Shown here piece by piece: positions 44,669 to 52,623 of a DNA stretch of 64,000 nucleotides; position 1 is the first letter of the stretch; the number at the start of each line of letters is the position of its first letter. The stretch is from Geobacillus thermodenitrificans subsp. thermodenitrificans DSM 465. GTDB lineage: Bacteria > Bacillota > Bacilli > Bacillales > Anoxybacillaceae. Below the pieces are notes generated by a model. It saw only the letters and a program-made list of their open reading frames with translations. It had not been told where the DNA came from and did no database searches. Position numbers and translations under genes: made by a program. The DNA is taken from positions 62,001 to 126,000 of the forward strand of contig NZ_AYKT01000011.1 of assembly GCF_000496575.1 (NCBI RefSeq), written 5' to 3'.

Positions 44669-46739
44669 AGTTCTTCGCTCCTTCTTCACTGTCGCGCGGC
44701 ACGTACGGCGCTTCTTTGAGCGGCACATGTTTGTTTTGCAACACTTTGATCCATATATTTAGCGCCGAGATGAGCATTGCGATCACAACAAGCATGAAAA
44801 TCGCACATAGCACAGCATCAATATAGTCGTTCATAATAATTTGCCGCATTTGCGCCTCATTCGCTGCCGGCGCCAGCACTTTTCCTTGACTCAAATGTTC
44901 TTTAAACAGTTTGGCATGCGACAAAAATCCGATTTTCACATCTTCGTGGAATAACTTTTGGTACCCGGCCGTCAATGTGACAACGAGCAGCCATGTCGTC
45001 GGCACAAGCGTGACCCAGACATACGCTTTTTTGCCCATTTTAAACAGAACTGTCGTTGCGAATAATAAAGCGATGCCAGCGAGCATTTGGTTGGCGATGC
45101 CAAACAGCGGCCATAGTGTGTTAATGCCGCCAAGCGGATCAACAACACCTTGATACAAGAAATAGCCCCACGCCAATACACAAAGAGTTGTCGCGATTAA
45201 GTTTGAAACGAGCGAATCCGTTTTGCCAAGCGGTTTATAAAATGTCCCCATAATATCTTGGATCATAAAGCGGCCAACGCGCGTGCCGGCATCAATCGTC
45301 GTTAAAATGAAGAGCGCCTCAAATAAGATGGCGAAGTGGTACCAAAATGCCATGAGCGCCTTACCGCCAATGATGTCTGATAAAATGACCGCCATACCAA
45401 TCGCCAGCGTTGGAGCCCCGCCCGTGCGCGACAACACGGTTTGCTCGCCAACGTCTTTCGCCAGCTCCGCCAACATGTCAGGGGTGATCGTAAATCCCCA
45501 CGATGACACAACTTTTGCCGCCTGCGCCACATCCGTACCGATCACCGCCGCCGGGCTGTTAATCGCGAAGTATGCTCCTGGTGTCAAAATGCAAGCGGCG
45601 ATCATCGCCATGACAGCGACGAACGATTCCATCAACATCGCGCCGTAACCAATCGGCCGCGAATGGCTTTCAAGCTCGATCATCTTCGGTGTGGTGCCGG
45701 ACGAAACGAGCGCATGGAATCCGGACACCGCACCGCAAGCAATCGTAATAAACAAGAACGGGAACAAGTTACCGGCGAAGACCGGTCCTGTACCATCGAT
45801 AAATTTTGTCACCGCCGGCATTTGCAAATCTGGCATGACGACTAAAATACCAAGCGCAAGACCGACGATCGTTCCGATTTTCAAAAACGTGCTCAAATAA
45901 TCCCGCGGCGCCAAAAGCAACCATACCGGCAGCGCCGAAGCGACAAAACCGTAAATAATCATTAAGATGGCAATTGTTTCACCTTTCAACGTAAACATTG
46001 CAGAAAGCGTCGGGTGTTCCGATACATATTGTCCAGCCACGATGGACAAGATCAGAAGAATAACCCCTCCAAGCGATGCCTCTGCGACACGTCCCGGACG
46101 GATAAAGCGCATGTAAATCCCCATTAAAATCGCAATCGGAATCGTTGCCGCAATCGTAAACATTCCCCACGGGCTTCCAACAAGCGCTTTCACAACAACG
46201 AGCGCCAACACAGCCAATAAAATAATCATAATACCTAAAATACCAAGCGCTGCGATAAAGCCCGTCACCGGCCCCATTTCTTCTTTAATCATCTCGCCAA
46301 GCGATTTTCCGTTGCGGCGCATGGAAGCGAATAAAATGATGAAATCTTGCACCGCTCCACCGAGGACGACACCGATGATAATCCAAAGCGTTCCCGGCAA
46401 ATACCCCATTTGTGCGGCCAAAATCGGTCCGACAAGCGGTCCCGCACCGGCAATAGCAGCGAAATGATGGCCAAACAGCACCCATTTGTTCGTCGGAACA
46501 TAGTCTTTCCCGTCATTGAACACTTCCGCCGGCGTTTTTCGGTTATCGTCAAGTCCAAACACTTTACGAGCGATAAACCGGCTGTAAAAGCGATAAGCAA
46601 CCGCATATGTACAGACAGCGGCAACGATGAGCCAAATCGCATTGATTGACTCGCCGCGGCTTAACGCCAAAATGGCAAACCCTGCAGCCCCGAGAACAGA
46701 AATCAATCCCCATAACAAAATCGATTTTAGTCCTTTCAT
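44661..46739 (-). CDS. cstA: CstA-family carbon starvation transporter
   Basis: A 692-residue polytopic protein with about 16-18 helices. The family block is TNKWVLFGHHFAAIAGAGPL with VGPILAAQMGYLPG near residue 85-115, plus AVQDFIILFASMRRNGKSLG and SSGTTPKMIELESHSRPIGY. Relatives import peptides or pyruvate when carbon is limiting. AAGGAGG precedes the ATG at 46739 at 6 nt. The 290-bp AT-rich stretch 46740-47025 upstream holds no other gene and should contain the promoter. Confidence 0.93.
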   Translation of the reverse strand: MKGLKSILLWGLISVLGAAGFAILALSRGESINAIWLIVAAVCTYAVAYRFYSRFIARKVFGLDDNRKTPAEVFNDGKDYVPTNKWVLFGHHFAAIAGAGPLVGPILAAQMGYLPGTLWIIIGVVLGGAVQDFIILFASMRRNGKSLGEMIKEEMGPVTGFIAALGILGIMIILLAVLALVVVKALVGSPWGMFTIAATIPIAILMGIYMRFIRPGRVAEASLGGVILLILSIVAGQYVSEHPTLSAMFTLKGETIAILMIIYGFVASALPVWLLLAPRDYLSTFLKIGTIVGLALGILVVMPDLQMPAVTKFIDGTGPVFAGNLFPFLFITIACGAVSGFHALVSSGTTPKMIELESHSRPIGYGAMLMESFVAVMAMIAACILTPGAYFAINSPAAVIGTDVAQAAKVVSSWGFTITPDMLAELAKDVGEQTVLSRTGGAPTLAIGMAVILSDIIGGKALMAFWYHFAILFEALFILTTIDAGTRVGRFMIQDIMGTFYKPLGKTDSLVSNLIATTLCVLAWGYFLYQGVVDPLGGINTLWPLFGIANQMLAGIALLFATTVLFKMGKKAYVWVTLVPTTWLLVVTLTAGYQKLFHEDVKIGFLSHAKLFKEHLSQGKVLAPAANEAQMRQIIMNDYIDAVLCAIFMLVVIAMLISALNIWIKVLQNKHVPLKEAPYVPRDSEEGAKNYA

Positions 46740-47025
46740 ATGCTTCCTCCTTGCTACGTCTCTTACCAAAATTATTTATATTACAATTATATTTATTATT
46801 CTGAAAAAATCAAATATATTTTTTCCTCTACTTTTGTACTGTTTAAATCATCAGGTAGAATTTCCCTGATTTACTATTACCAAAAAGTATAAAATAGGTC
46901 TTAATTGCAAAAAATGTAAATGTGCACCGCATTTTGTCCATTAAATCCTCCTCTGCTGCTCTTCGCTCCGCTTCATGGTGCACCAGTTGAAGCAATGATC
47001 ATTATTTCAGTAAAGGGTCGAGAAA

Positions 47026-47475
47026 GTGAAAGCGATGGAAACATTGTTGTGGAGCATTGCTTTGCCCGGTTTCGGACAATTGTTAAACAGGAAGTATATA
47101 AAAGGAATCGTGTTTATTTTTTTGGAACTGCTTATTAACACACAATCACAGTTTAATGAAGCGATCTGGCTCAGCTTTTTAGGCCGTACATATGAAGCAG
47201 CGAACATCGTGAAAATTAATTGGCTGATGTTTTACCCTTGTTTATATTTTTTCACCTTGTGGGATGCATTCAAAGATGCTGGTGGCGGACAAACACCATA
47301 CTCATTTTTGCCGTTTGTTTGTTCCGCCTACTCTGTGACGGTCGGCTTAATATACTCGTTCGATGTCACGATTGCCGGCATATTTTTCGGGCCCATTTGG
47401 CTGCCAATATTATCGGTCATCCCTGGGGTAGCCATCGGTCGGCTGTTACAAATCCTTTTGTTGAAATGGAAGTAG
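47026..47475 (+). CDS. Membrane protein of unknown function (TM2-like N-terminus)
   Basis: A 149-residue protein with four or five helices. The N-terminal LLWSIALPGFGQLLNRKYIK followed by GIVFIFLELL recalls the TM2/GYF-helix pattern GxGxxYxGKxxxG of small Bacilli membrane proteins. A GTG at 47026 has AAGGG at 8 nt; an ATG at 47035 is the alternative. Convergent with terC. Confidence 0.65.
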   Translation: MKAMETLLWSIALPGFGQLLNRKYIKGIVFIFLELLINTQSQFNEAIWLSFLGRTYEAANIVKINWLMFYPCLYFFTLWDAFKDAGGGQTPYSFLPFVCSAYSVTVGLIYSFDVTIAGIFFGPIWLPILSVIPGVAIGRLLQILLLKWK

Positions 47476-47513
47476 CTGTTTGTCCCGTCACCGCCTATTA
47501 TAAAAGCCGCCAA

Positions 47514-48212
47514 TTATTCATTGGCGACTTTCAAATGCGGTTTTTTGGCGGCCTTTCTTTTTTTCTGCGTTCCAATCGCAATGACAGCAGCGACAAGAAG
47601 CAGCTCAAATCCGTATTTAATCACAGGGTTGGCAAAGTATCCTTTCAAAAACGGCTCGTCGACGATCATTTTTGATGCCGTCCAAGCGAGAATGCCAGCA
47701 CCAATCGTAATAATGATCGGGAAGCGTTCGATCCATTTTAAAATGAGCGTGCTGCCCCACACCATAATCGGAACGGAAATCAACAGCCCTAGGATAACGA
47801 GGAGGAAATGCCCATGCGCGGCACCAGCCACCGCCAACACGTTATCAAGTCCCATCAATGCATCAGCAATAATAATCGTGCGGACTGCTTCCCATAAACT
47901 CCCCCCCGCTTCTATATCATCATGCCCCTTTTCCTCAACGAGCAACTTATAAGCGATCCAGATAAGTAAAAGACCACCGACAAGCAAGAGACCTGGAATT
48001 TTAAGGAGCCATACAACGAAAATCGTTGCCATCGCTCGGATAACGACAGCACCGACAGTCCCCCAAATCACCGCCTTTTTTTGCTGATGTTTTGGCAAAT
48101 TGCGGGCTGCCAATCCGATGACAATCGCATTATCCCCCGCCAACACAAGGTCAATAATAACAATCGACAGCAACGCCGTCCAAAATTCTGGAGAAAATAA
48201 ATCCACAGACAT
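47514..48212 (-). CDS. terC: TerC-family manganese exporter
   Basis: A 232-residue protein with seven or so helices. The metal-coordinating motifs SIVIIDLVLAGDNAIVIGLA near residue 16 and IIIADALMGLDNVLAVAGAA near 112 are the two TerC repeats with conserved Asp-Asn. Relatives in B. subtilis (YceF, YkoY) export or metallate with manganese. It lies 6 nt downstream of ykvA and is controlled by the yybP-ykoY riboswitch at 48540-48736, which strongly supports Mn2+ as substrate. Confidence 0.93.
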   Translation of the reverse strand: MSVDLFSPEFWTALLSIVIIDLVLAGDNAIVIGLAARNLPKHQQKKAVIWGTVGAVVIRAMATIFVVWLLKIPGLLLVGGLLLIWIAYKLLVEEKGHDDIEAGGSLWEAVRTIIIADALMGLDNVLAVAGAAHGHFLLVILGLLISVPIMVWGSTLILKWIERFPIIITIGAGILAWTASKMIVDEPFLKGYFANPVIKYGFELLLVAAVIAIGTQKKRKAAKKPHLKVANE

Positions 48213-48218
48213 CCCCCT

Positions 48219-48491
48219 TTACAAGTTATATTTTTCCTTTAATGAAGCCGGAGCCATCTTAATGATTTGCTGCAAAATAAACATGAAAACGGTAAAATCA
48301 TCGATAAAGCCAAATAGCGCAAACCAATCAGGAATGAGATCAAACGGCGACGCAATATACAACAGCAACAATCCAACGAAGAACGTCTTTTTCCACACTG
48401 ATACCTCGCGCGAAGCAAAAAATTCAAATAAAAACGGAAGAAAACGCCGAACGTTAACAACAAAACGAAGCCACCTCAACCACTTGCGCAT
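48219..48491 (-). CDS. ykvA: YkvA-like DUF1232 membrane protein
   Basis: A 90-residue protein with one or two hydrophobic helices and the DUF1232 core YIASPFDLIPDWFALFGFID. MRKWLRWLRFVVNVRRFLPF is a basic N-terminus. The ATG at 48491 has GGAGGG at 7 nt. It is the first gene behind the manganese riboswitch and is followed by terC, implying a role in manganese homeostasis, which is inference. Confidence 0.85.
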   Translation of the reverse strand: MRKWLRWLRFVVNVRRFLPFLFEFFASREVSVWKKTFFVGLLLLYIASPFDLIPDWFALFGFIDDFTVFMFILQQIIKMAPASLKEKYNL

Positions 48492-48578
48492 GACATTTCC
48501 CTCCATTTTTCTCACAATTCCCCACGAAGTCGAGTCCACTTTCCTTTACGGTTATCCTCCCCCTTTCGTTTCATGAAA

Positions 48579-48652
48579 TGAAAAAGACCTTTACCACGCT
48601 TGGTAAAGGTCTTTAAATAAAATAGACCTTTACCACAACAGGTAAAGGTCTC
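48579..48652 (-). terminator. Two near-identical terminator hairpins in tandem
   Basis: AGACCTTTACC and GGTAAAGGTCT form a perfect 11-bp stem twice, at 48624-48651 (loop TGTTGT on the minus strand) and 48585-48612 (loop AAGCGT). The promoter-distal copy is followed by TTTTTC. The first hairpin shares GACCTTTA with the 3' side of riboswitch helix P1. Confidence 0.85.
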
Positions 48653-48736
48653 GCTAACAACATTACCGTTGCCAACAAAGCCGAGGGCGTACACCCTGAA
48701 CTGACGACTTTGCTGTTAAAGCTACTCCCCTTTAAC
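48640..48736 (-). ncRNA. yybP-ykoY manganese riboswitch
   Basis: The minus strand reads GTTAAAGGGGAGTAGC, then AGTCGTCAGTTCAGGG, CCCTCGGCTTTGTTGGC and AACGGTAATG, the conserved yybP-ykoY core. TAAAGG at the 5' end can pair with CCTTTA at the 3' end to close P1, in competition with the first terminator hairpin. Mn2+ binding should therefore allow read-through into ykvA-terC. Confidence 0.95.
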
Positions 48737-48903
48737 AAAAGGATATTTACCTTTCAATTACATAATATTCAATGTTTATACGTCCTGTCAACTCAATTTT
48801 TCCCAATGACAACAAAAAATCAATCTTTTCCACGCCAAACGGAAAGTGGAAATGGATTCTTGTTTTCGAAACCGGCTGATCATCTCTTGATCCTTCCACC
48901 TTT

Positions 48904-49224
48904 TTACTGACCAGCTGTAAACTTTAAACCGATGATTCCGACGAGAATGAATAATAAAAAGACGATCCGCGGCGCATTAACCGGCTCATTTAAAAATAGC
49001 ATGCCAATGACAACCGCCCCAAACGCCCCGATTCCTGTCCATACCGCGTAGGCGGTGCCGATCGGCAATGTTTTTATCGCCATCGATAAAAAATAAAAGC
49101 TGGCTGCCATCCCGGCAACGGTCATGACAGACGGCCACAGGCGGGTGAACCCAGCCGTATATTTCAGCGAAATGGCCCAGACGACTTCGAATATCCCGGC
49201 GACAACTAGGTATACCCACGCCAC
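48904..49224 (-). CDS. gdx: SMR-family guanidinium exporter (Gdx/SugE type)
   Basis: A 106-residue four-helix small multidrug resistance protein. The essential Glu lies in AGIFEVVWAISLKYTAGF (Glu13), and the helix 3 block AYAVWTGIGAFGAVVIGMLF is typical of the SugE/Gdx branch. The GTG start has AGGAGG at 8 nt. The guanidine-I riboswitch directly upstream identifies the physiological substrate as guanidinium. Some SMR exporters pair with a second subunit, but only one gene is present, consistent with a homodimer. Confidence 0.93.
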   Translation of the reverse strand: MAWVYLVVAGIFEVVWAISLKYTAGFTRLWPSVMTVAGMAASFYFLSMAIKTLPIGTAYAVWTGIGAFGAVVIGMLFLNEPVNAPRIVFLLFILVGIIGLKFTAGQ

Positions 49225-49246
49225 GTTTCATTCCTCCTTTTGAAAA

Positions 49247-49293
49247 ATAAAAAAAGCCGTGAGAAATATCAACATGATATTCCTCCCGGGCTT
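49247..49293 (-). terminator. Terminator of the guanidine riboswitch
   Basis: On the minus strand AGCC-GGGAGGAATATCA pairs with TGATATTTCTC-GGCT, followed by eight T. Its 5' arm includes the final conserved aptamer segment AGCCCGGGAG, so ligand binding and termination compete. Confidence 0.9.
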
Positions 49294-49378
49294 TTGTCCC
49301 TCCGTGTACGCGAGAATGCCGCGCGTTTTCTCTCGGTCACAGGCCGGCCGCAAAGCAGCCGCGGAACCCTAGAAAACC
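49283..49378 (-). ncRNA. Guanidine-I (ykkC) riboswitch
   Basis: The minus strand contains TCTAGGGTTCCGCGG, the CCGAGAGAAAACGC loop and ACACGGAGGGACAAAAGCCC, the hallmarks of the ykkC class I guanidine aptamer. It lies 59 nt before the exporter gene. Confidence 0.96.
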
Positions 49379-49490
49379 TTTCTCTTCCTTTATCCGCTGT
49401 TATTGTACCATGTTTGTTACCAATCGTCTACTGATTTGACCTACCGCATTACCGTCATAGAAGAAAGCAGATGGGACATCCCCACCTGCC

Positions 49491-49781
49491 TTACACCGGA
49501 TCGTTATCAACATCGCTGTACGATTCAATCGCTTGATCGAGCGCACGGTAGGCCTCAGCGAAAGCGTTCGTTGCCGATTCATCGCCAGCCTCGGCAAGCT
49601 CTATTCGTGCATTTCGCGCGTGAGTCACCGCACGGATCACATCTTCGATCATTTTCTGTTTGTCTCCAGCGTTCGCTTTTAACTGCTCCAGTTCATGAAT
49701 CGCCCCGTCAAGGCTCGTCGAGTGTGGTTCGTTAAACGATTGTTCCAACTGCTCTTTCACACGCTGCAATGTTTCTTTCAT
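49491..49781 (-). CDS. Conserved helical protein of unknown function
   Basis: A 96-residue acidic protein, predicted helical throughout, beginning MKETLQRVKEQLEQSFNEPH and ending VDNDPV. AAAGGGTGGGCG precedes the ATG. Heptad-like spacing (LEQLKA, VIRAVTHARNARIELAE) suggests a coiled coil or helical hairpin. Not recognised. Confidence 0.62.
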   Translation of the reverse strand: MKETLQRVKEQLEQSFNEPHSTSLDGAIHELEQLKANAGDKQKMIEDVIRAVTHARNARIELAEAGDESATNAFAEAYRALDQAIESYSDVDNDPV

Positions 49782-49866
49782 GATCGCCCACCCTTTCTTG
49801 ATTCGTTATCATCCGCTAGTGTGGGCGATTGACGGCAAACTATGCATCATCAAACATTGAAAGTGT

Positions 49867-49968
49867 TTACTCATTCACGTGCACATCTTTCAAGCCAACC
49901 CAAAACGCAGCAACGACCGACAGTACGACGACAACCATCGGTGCATACATGATCAAAAATGTTTGCAT
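49867..49968 (-). CDS. cydS: Cytochrome bd small subunit CydS
   Basis: A 33-codon gene overlapping the cydB stop by 1 nt (TGATG), with GGAGG upstream. It encodes a single membrane helix starting MQTFLIMYAPMVVVV and ending KDVHVNE. This is nearly the sequence and exactly the length of CydS in the structurally characterised Geobacillus cytochrome bd oxidase, where it stabilises CydA near the heme b595 region. Confidence 0.93.
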   Translation of the reverse strand: MQTFLIMYAPMVVVVLSVVAAFWVGLKDVHVNE

Positions 49969-50996
49969 CACCCTTTTCCTCCTTCCCATTTTCCTTTGAC
50001 GTACGCCTTGTTAAACAAAAAGAGACGCATAAGTAAATAAAGCGACGGAATTAACAACAGTAATCCTGCAATAAACGCGACGATCAACGCCATGGCCATC
50101 GTTTCATTCGTAAACCCGTCATAAATCGTCAAATAGGGATATAGCAAATACGGATAATGCGAAATGCCATAGGCGTAAAAGGCGAACGCATATTGAAACA
50201 AAAGCGCAATAAACGCCCATCCGAATCGCCGCTGCCGCCCAAGCAGCCAAACTGTGATGACGAAAAACAAAAAGGAAATAACCAACATCCATGCTACATT
50301 CCATAGATTGTCATAATGCTCAGGATTATGGTAGCGGAGCTGGTATATAATGAGCAGCGCTGACAACATCGTTGGCCCGCTCCAAAGAAGGGCGTAGCGG
50401 CGTAACAGCGCCCGCGCTTGTTCATCCCCAGCCGCGTCCGCATAATACGTCAAAAAAACAGCAGAAATATAAAGAACGCTCGTCACACTTAACAACACAA
50501 CACTCCATGACAACGGGCTCGCAAACAGCTTCCCATAGTCAAGCGCAACACCCGCCGCGCTTTCTTCTACAAATCCGCCTTCGGAAATCGTCAACACGAT
50601 TGACAGCGAGGCGGGAATAAACAAACCCGTCAATCCATAAGCGAGCAAATACCAATTCCGCTCTGTCTCCCCGTACGTATGAAACGCATAGTACGAGCCG
50701 CGGATGGCTAACAAAACAATGGCAATGCTTGCAGGAACAAGCAAAATCGATCCGTAATAATACGCTGTTTTTGGAAAAAAGCCGACAATGCCAACAAAGA
50801 AAAAGACGAGAAAGACGTTCGTCACTTCCCATACAGGGGAAAGATAACGCTGAATGATGCGATGCAAAATATGCTGTTGGTTTGCCCAATGGCTATAAAC
50901 GCTAAAAAACCCGGCTCCGAAATCAATCGAGGCAACAATAATGTAGCCGAACAAAAACAGCCATAGTACCGAGATGCCGATGACTTCGAGCGTCAT
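49968..50996 (-). CDS. cydB: Cytochrome bd oxidase subunit II CydB
   Basis: A 342-residue membrane subunit with about nine helices, forming the pseudo-symmetric partner of CydA. LFGYIIVASIDFGAGFFSVY near the N-terminus and FYAYGISHYPYLLYPYLTIY near residue 270 are typical of the family. The ATG overlaps cydA by 4 nt. Confidence 0.93.
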   Translation of the reverse strand: MTLEVIGISVLWLFLFGYIIVASIDFGAGFFSVYSHWANQQHILHRIIQRYLSPVWEVTNVFLVFFFVGIVGFFPKTAYYYGSILLVPASIAIVLLAIRGSYYAFHTYGETERNWYLLAYGLTGLFIPASLSIVLTISEGGFVEESAAGVALDYGKLFASPLSWSVVLLSVTSVLYISAVFLTYYADAAGDEQARALLRRYALLWSGPTMLSALLIIYQLRYHNPEHYDNLWNVAWMLVISFLFFVITVWLLGRQRRFGWAFIALLFQYAFAFYAYGISHYPYLLYPYLTIYDGFTNETMAMALIVAFIAGLLLLIPSLYLLMRLFLFNKAYVKGKWEGGKG

Positions 50997-52339
50997 GGCG
51001 CCACCTCCCCCCTATTCGCGCGTTCTTCCAGCTCCCGTTCGACCGGGTTGCGGCGGAACATGCGAATGAGCACTGTTGCACTTGCAATGACCAACACTAT
51101 ATACAAAAGGCAAAACAAAACAAGCATCGTATCAACATGCGCGGACGTTGTCGCCCCTTCTGCGGTTTTCATATAGCCGCGCAAAATCCACGGTTGCCGC
51201 CCGACTTCCGCTAAGTACCATCCAGCCTCAATCGCGATCATCGCCAACGGCCCTCCTGCCACTAACAACCCAAAAAACCAATTTTTCGCCGTCCATTTCC
51301 ATCGGAAAATTGATCCAAGCCAATATACGGCTGCGACAACCATTAAAAACACACCGATCGTAACCATCATATCAAATAAGTAATGAATGTACAGCGGCGG
51401 ACGCTCATCTTCCGGAATATCATTCAGTCCAGTCACAACTGCAGCGGGATGGTTATGGGCCAAAATACTAAGAGCATATGGGATTTCCAAAGCATATTTC
51501 ACTTCGTTGTCTTCTTCAAGCGTGCCGAACAAGATAAGCGGCGCGTGGGAACTCGTTTCAAAATGCCATTCAGCGGCTGCCAGCTTTTCTGGCTGGTATT
51601 CGGCTAAAAATTTTCCGGATAAGTCACCGACCAACGCACTAGCTACGGAAAAAATAAAAGCTGTTTTCATCGTTAAATGAAGTGCTTTACGATGGTAAAT
51701 GTGGCGGTTGCCTTTCCATAAATGCCAAGCAGCGATCGAGGCGAGCACGAATGCCGACGTCATATATGACGTTGCCAACACATGAGCGACCTTTGTCGGC
51801 ATCGCTGGGTTGAACATAGCCACGATAGGATCAATGTTGACAAGCTCTCCGTTTTTCAACTCAAACCCTTGCGGCGTATTCATAAACGCGTTCACCATCG
51901 TAATAAACATGGCTGATGCCGAAGAGCCGATGGCCACCGGAATGAGCAAAAGCAAATGTTTTTTTTGATTTTTGAACCGATCCCATGTGTACAAATAAAT
52001 GCCCAAGAAAATGGCTTCAAAAAAGAAAGCAAATGTTTCCATGAATAGCGGCAAGCTGATCACCTGACCAGCCAGCTGCATAAAGTTCGGCCATAAAAGC
52101 GATAGCTGCAAGCCGATCGCCGTTCCAGTCACCACCCCGACCGCTACAGTGATGACAAAGCCGCGCGTCCAACGTCGGGCGAGCAAGATGTAATGCATGT
52201 CGTTTTTGCGAATCCCAACCCACTGAGCAATAGCGATCATAAGCGGGACCCCGACACCAATCGTGGCGTAAATAATATGGACCGTTAACGTCAATTCTGT
52301 CAAAATACGGCTAAGCAACACTGGATCATAGCCGTTCAT
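50993..52339 (-). CDS. cydA: Cytochrome bd oxidase subunit I CydA
   Basis: Quinol-oxidising, heme-bearing subunit, 448 residues. Ligands known for Geobacillus CydA all align: His21 (LTLTVHIIY), His186 (KVAHVLATS) and Met325 (LFDMMVT); Glu101 and Glu108 of the proton/heme site are in METFAFFFEA. The quinol loop between about 250 and 310 is short, as in Bacillus and Geobacillus. The cydCD assembly transporter genes are not adjacent. Confidence 0.95.
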   Translation of the reverse strand: MNGYDPVLLSRILTELTLTVHIIYATIGVGVPLMIAIAQWVGIRKNDMHYILLARRWTRGFVITVAVGVVTGTAIGLQLSLLWPNFMQLAGQVISLPLFMETFAFFFEAIFLGIYLYTWDRFKNQKKHLLLLIPVAIGSSASAMFITMVNAFMNTPQGFELKNGELVNIDPIVAMFNPAMPTKVAHVLATSYMTSAFVLASIAAWHLWKGNRHIYHRKALHLTMKTAFIFSVASALVGDLSGKFLAEYQPEKLAAAEWHFETSSHAPLILFGTLEEDNEVKYALEIPYALSILAHNHPAAVVTGLNDIPEDERPPLYIHYLFDMMVTIGVFLMVVAAVYWLGSIFRWKWTAKNWFFGLLVAGGPLAMIAIEAGWYLAEVGRQPWILRGYMKTAEGATTSAHVDTMLVLFCLLYIVLVIASATVLIRMFRRNPVERELEERANRGEVAP

Positions 52340-52352
52340 GATTCATCCCCCC

Positions 52353-52445
52353 TTATGAAAACAAGCGGCCAATCAAGGAAAGCAACGCCACTGCCGCAAC
52401 AGCAAAGCTAATAAATACAAGCGTTTTTTCATGCCGCTCCCACAT
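52353..52445 (-). CDS. 30-residue membrane peptide upstream of cydA
   Basis: The frame begins MWERHEKTLVFISFAVAAVA and ends LIGRLFS, with one membrane helix. GGGGGG lies 6 nt before the ATG, and cydA begins 13 nt after the stop, so it is probably cotranscribed. An alternative ATG two codons upstream abuts the G-run. Comparable to ythC-type small genes linked to bd oxidases, but not identified. Confidence 0.65.
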   Translation of the reverse strand: MWERHEKTLVFISFAVAAVALLSLIGRLFS

Positions 52446-52481
52446 AACCATCCCCCCGGACAAACAGACAATATTGATGAG

Positions 52482-52501
52482 TTTGTGACAATTATCACAA
52501 A
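52482..52501. promoter_or_regulatory. Rex/FNR-type operator upstream of the cyd operon
   Basis: TTTGTGA-CAATTA-TCACAAA is a perfect 7+7 inverted repeat with a 6-nt spacer, 37 bp before the peptide gene that precedes cydA. It fits Rex (TTGTGA-N6-TCACAA) and the CRP/FNR consensus. Rex represses cyd genes in B. subtilis when NADH is low. Confidence 0.8.
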
Positions 52502-52561
52502 TAATCCACTTCATATTATTTCATAAGATCAGCAACATTATCCGGCATAATTTCGAATAAT

Positions 52562-52579
52562 TTGTGTCATTTTTCACAT
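52562..52579. promoter_or_regulatory. Second, weaker Rex-like site
   Basis: TTGTGT-CATTTT-TCACAT keeps the spacing of the first operator with one mismatch in each half-site. It lies 80 bp further from cydA. Confidence 0.5.
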
Positions 52580-52593
52580 ATCCATCGTGACAA

Positions 52594-52620
52594 ACAAAAA
52601 AAGCAGGATATCCCTGCCCT
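52594..52620 (-). terminator. Terminator of spoVR
   Basis: GCAGG and CCTGC (extended by wobble pairs) around GATAT, followed by seven T on the minus strand, just after the spoVR stop. Confidence 0.75.
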
Positions 52621-52623
52621 GAA

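Noticed and set aside
48579-48652. Direct repeats mistaken for a CRISPR array
   Set aside because: Only two units exist, each is a perfect hairpin with a terminator function, and no cas gene is nearby.
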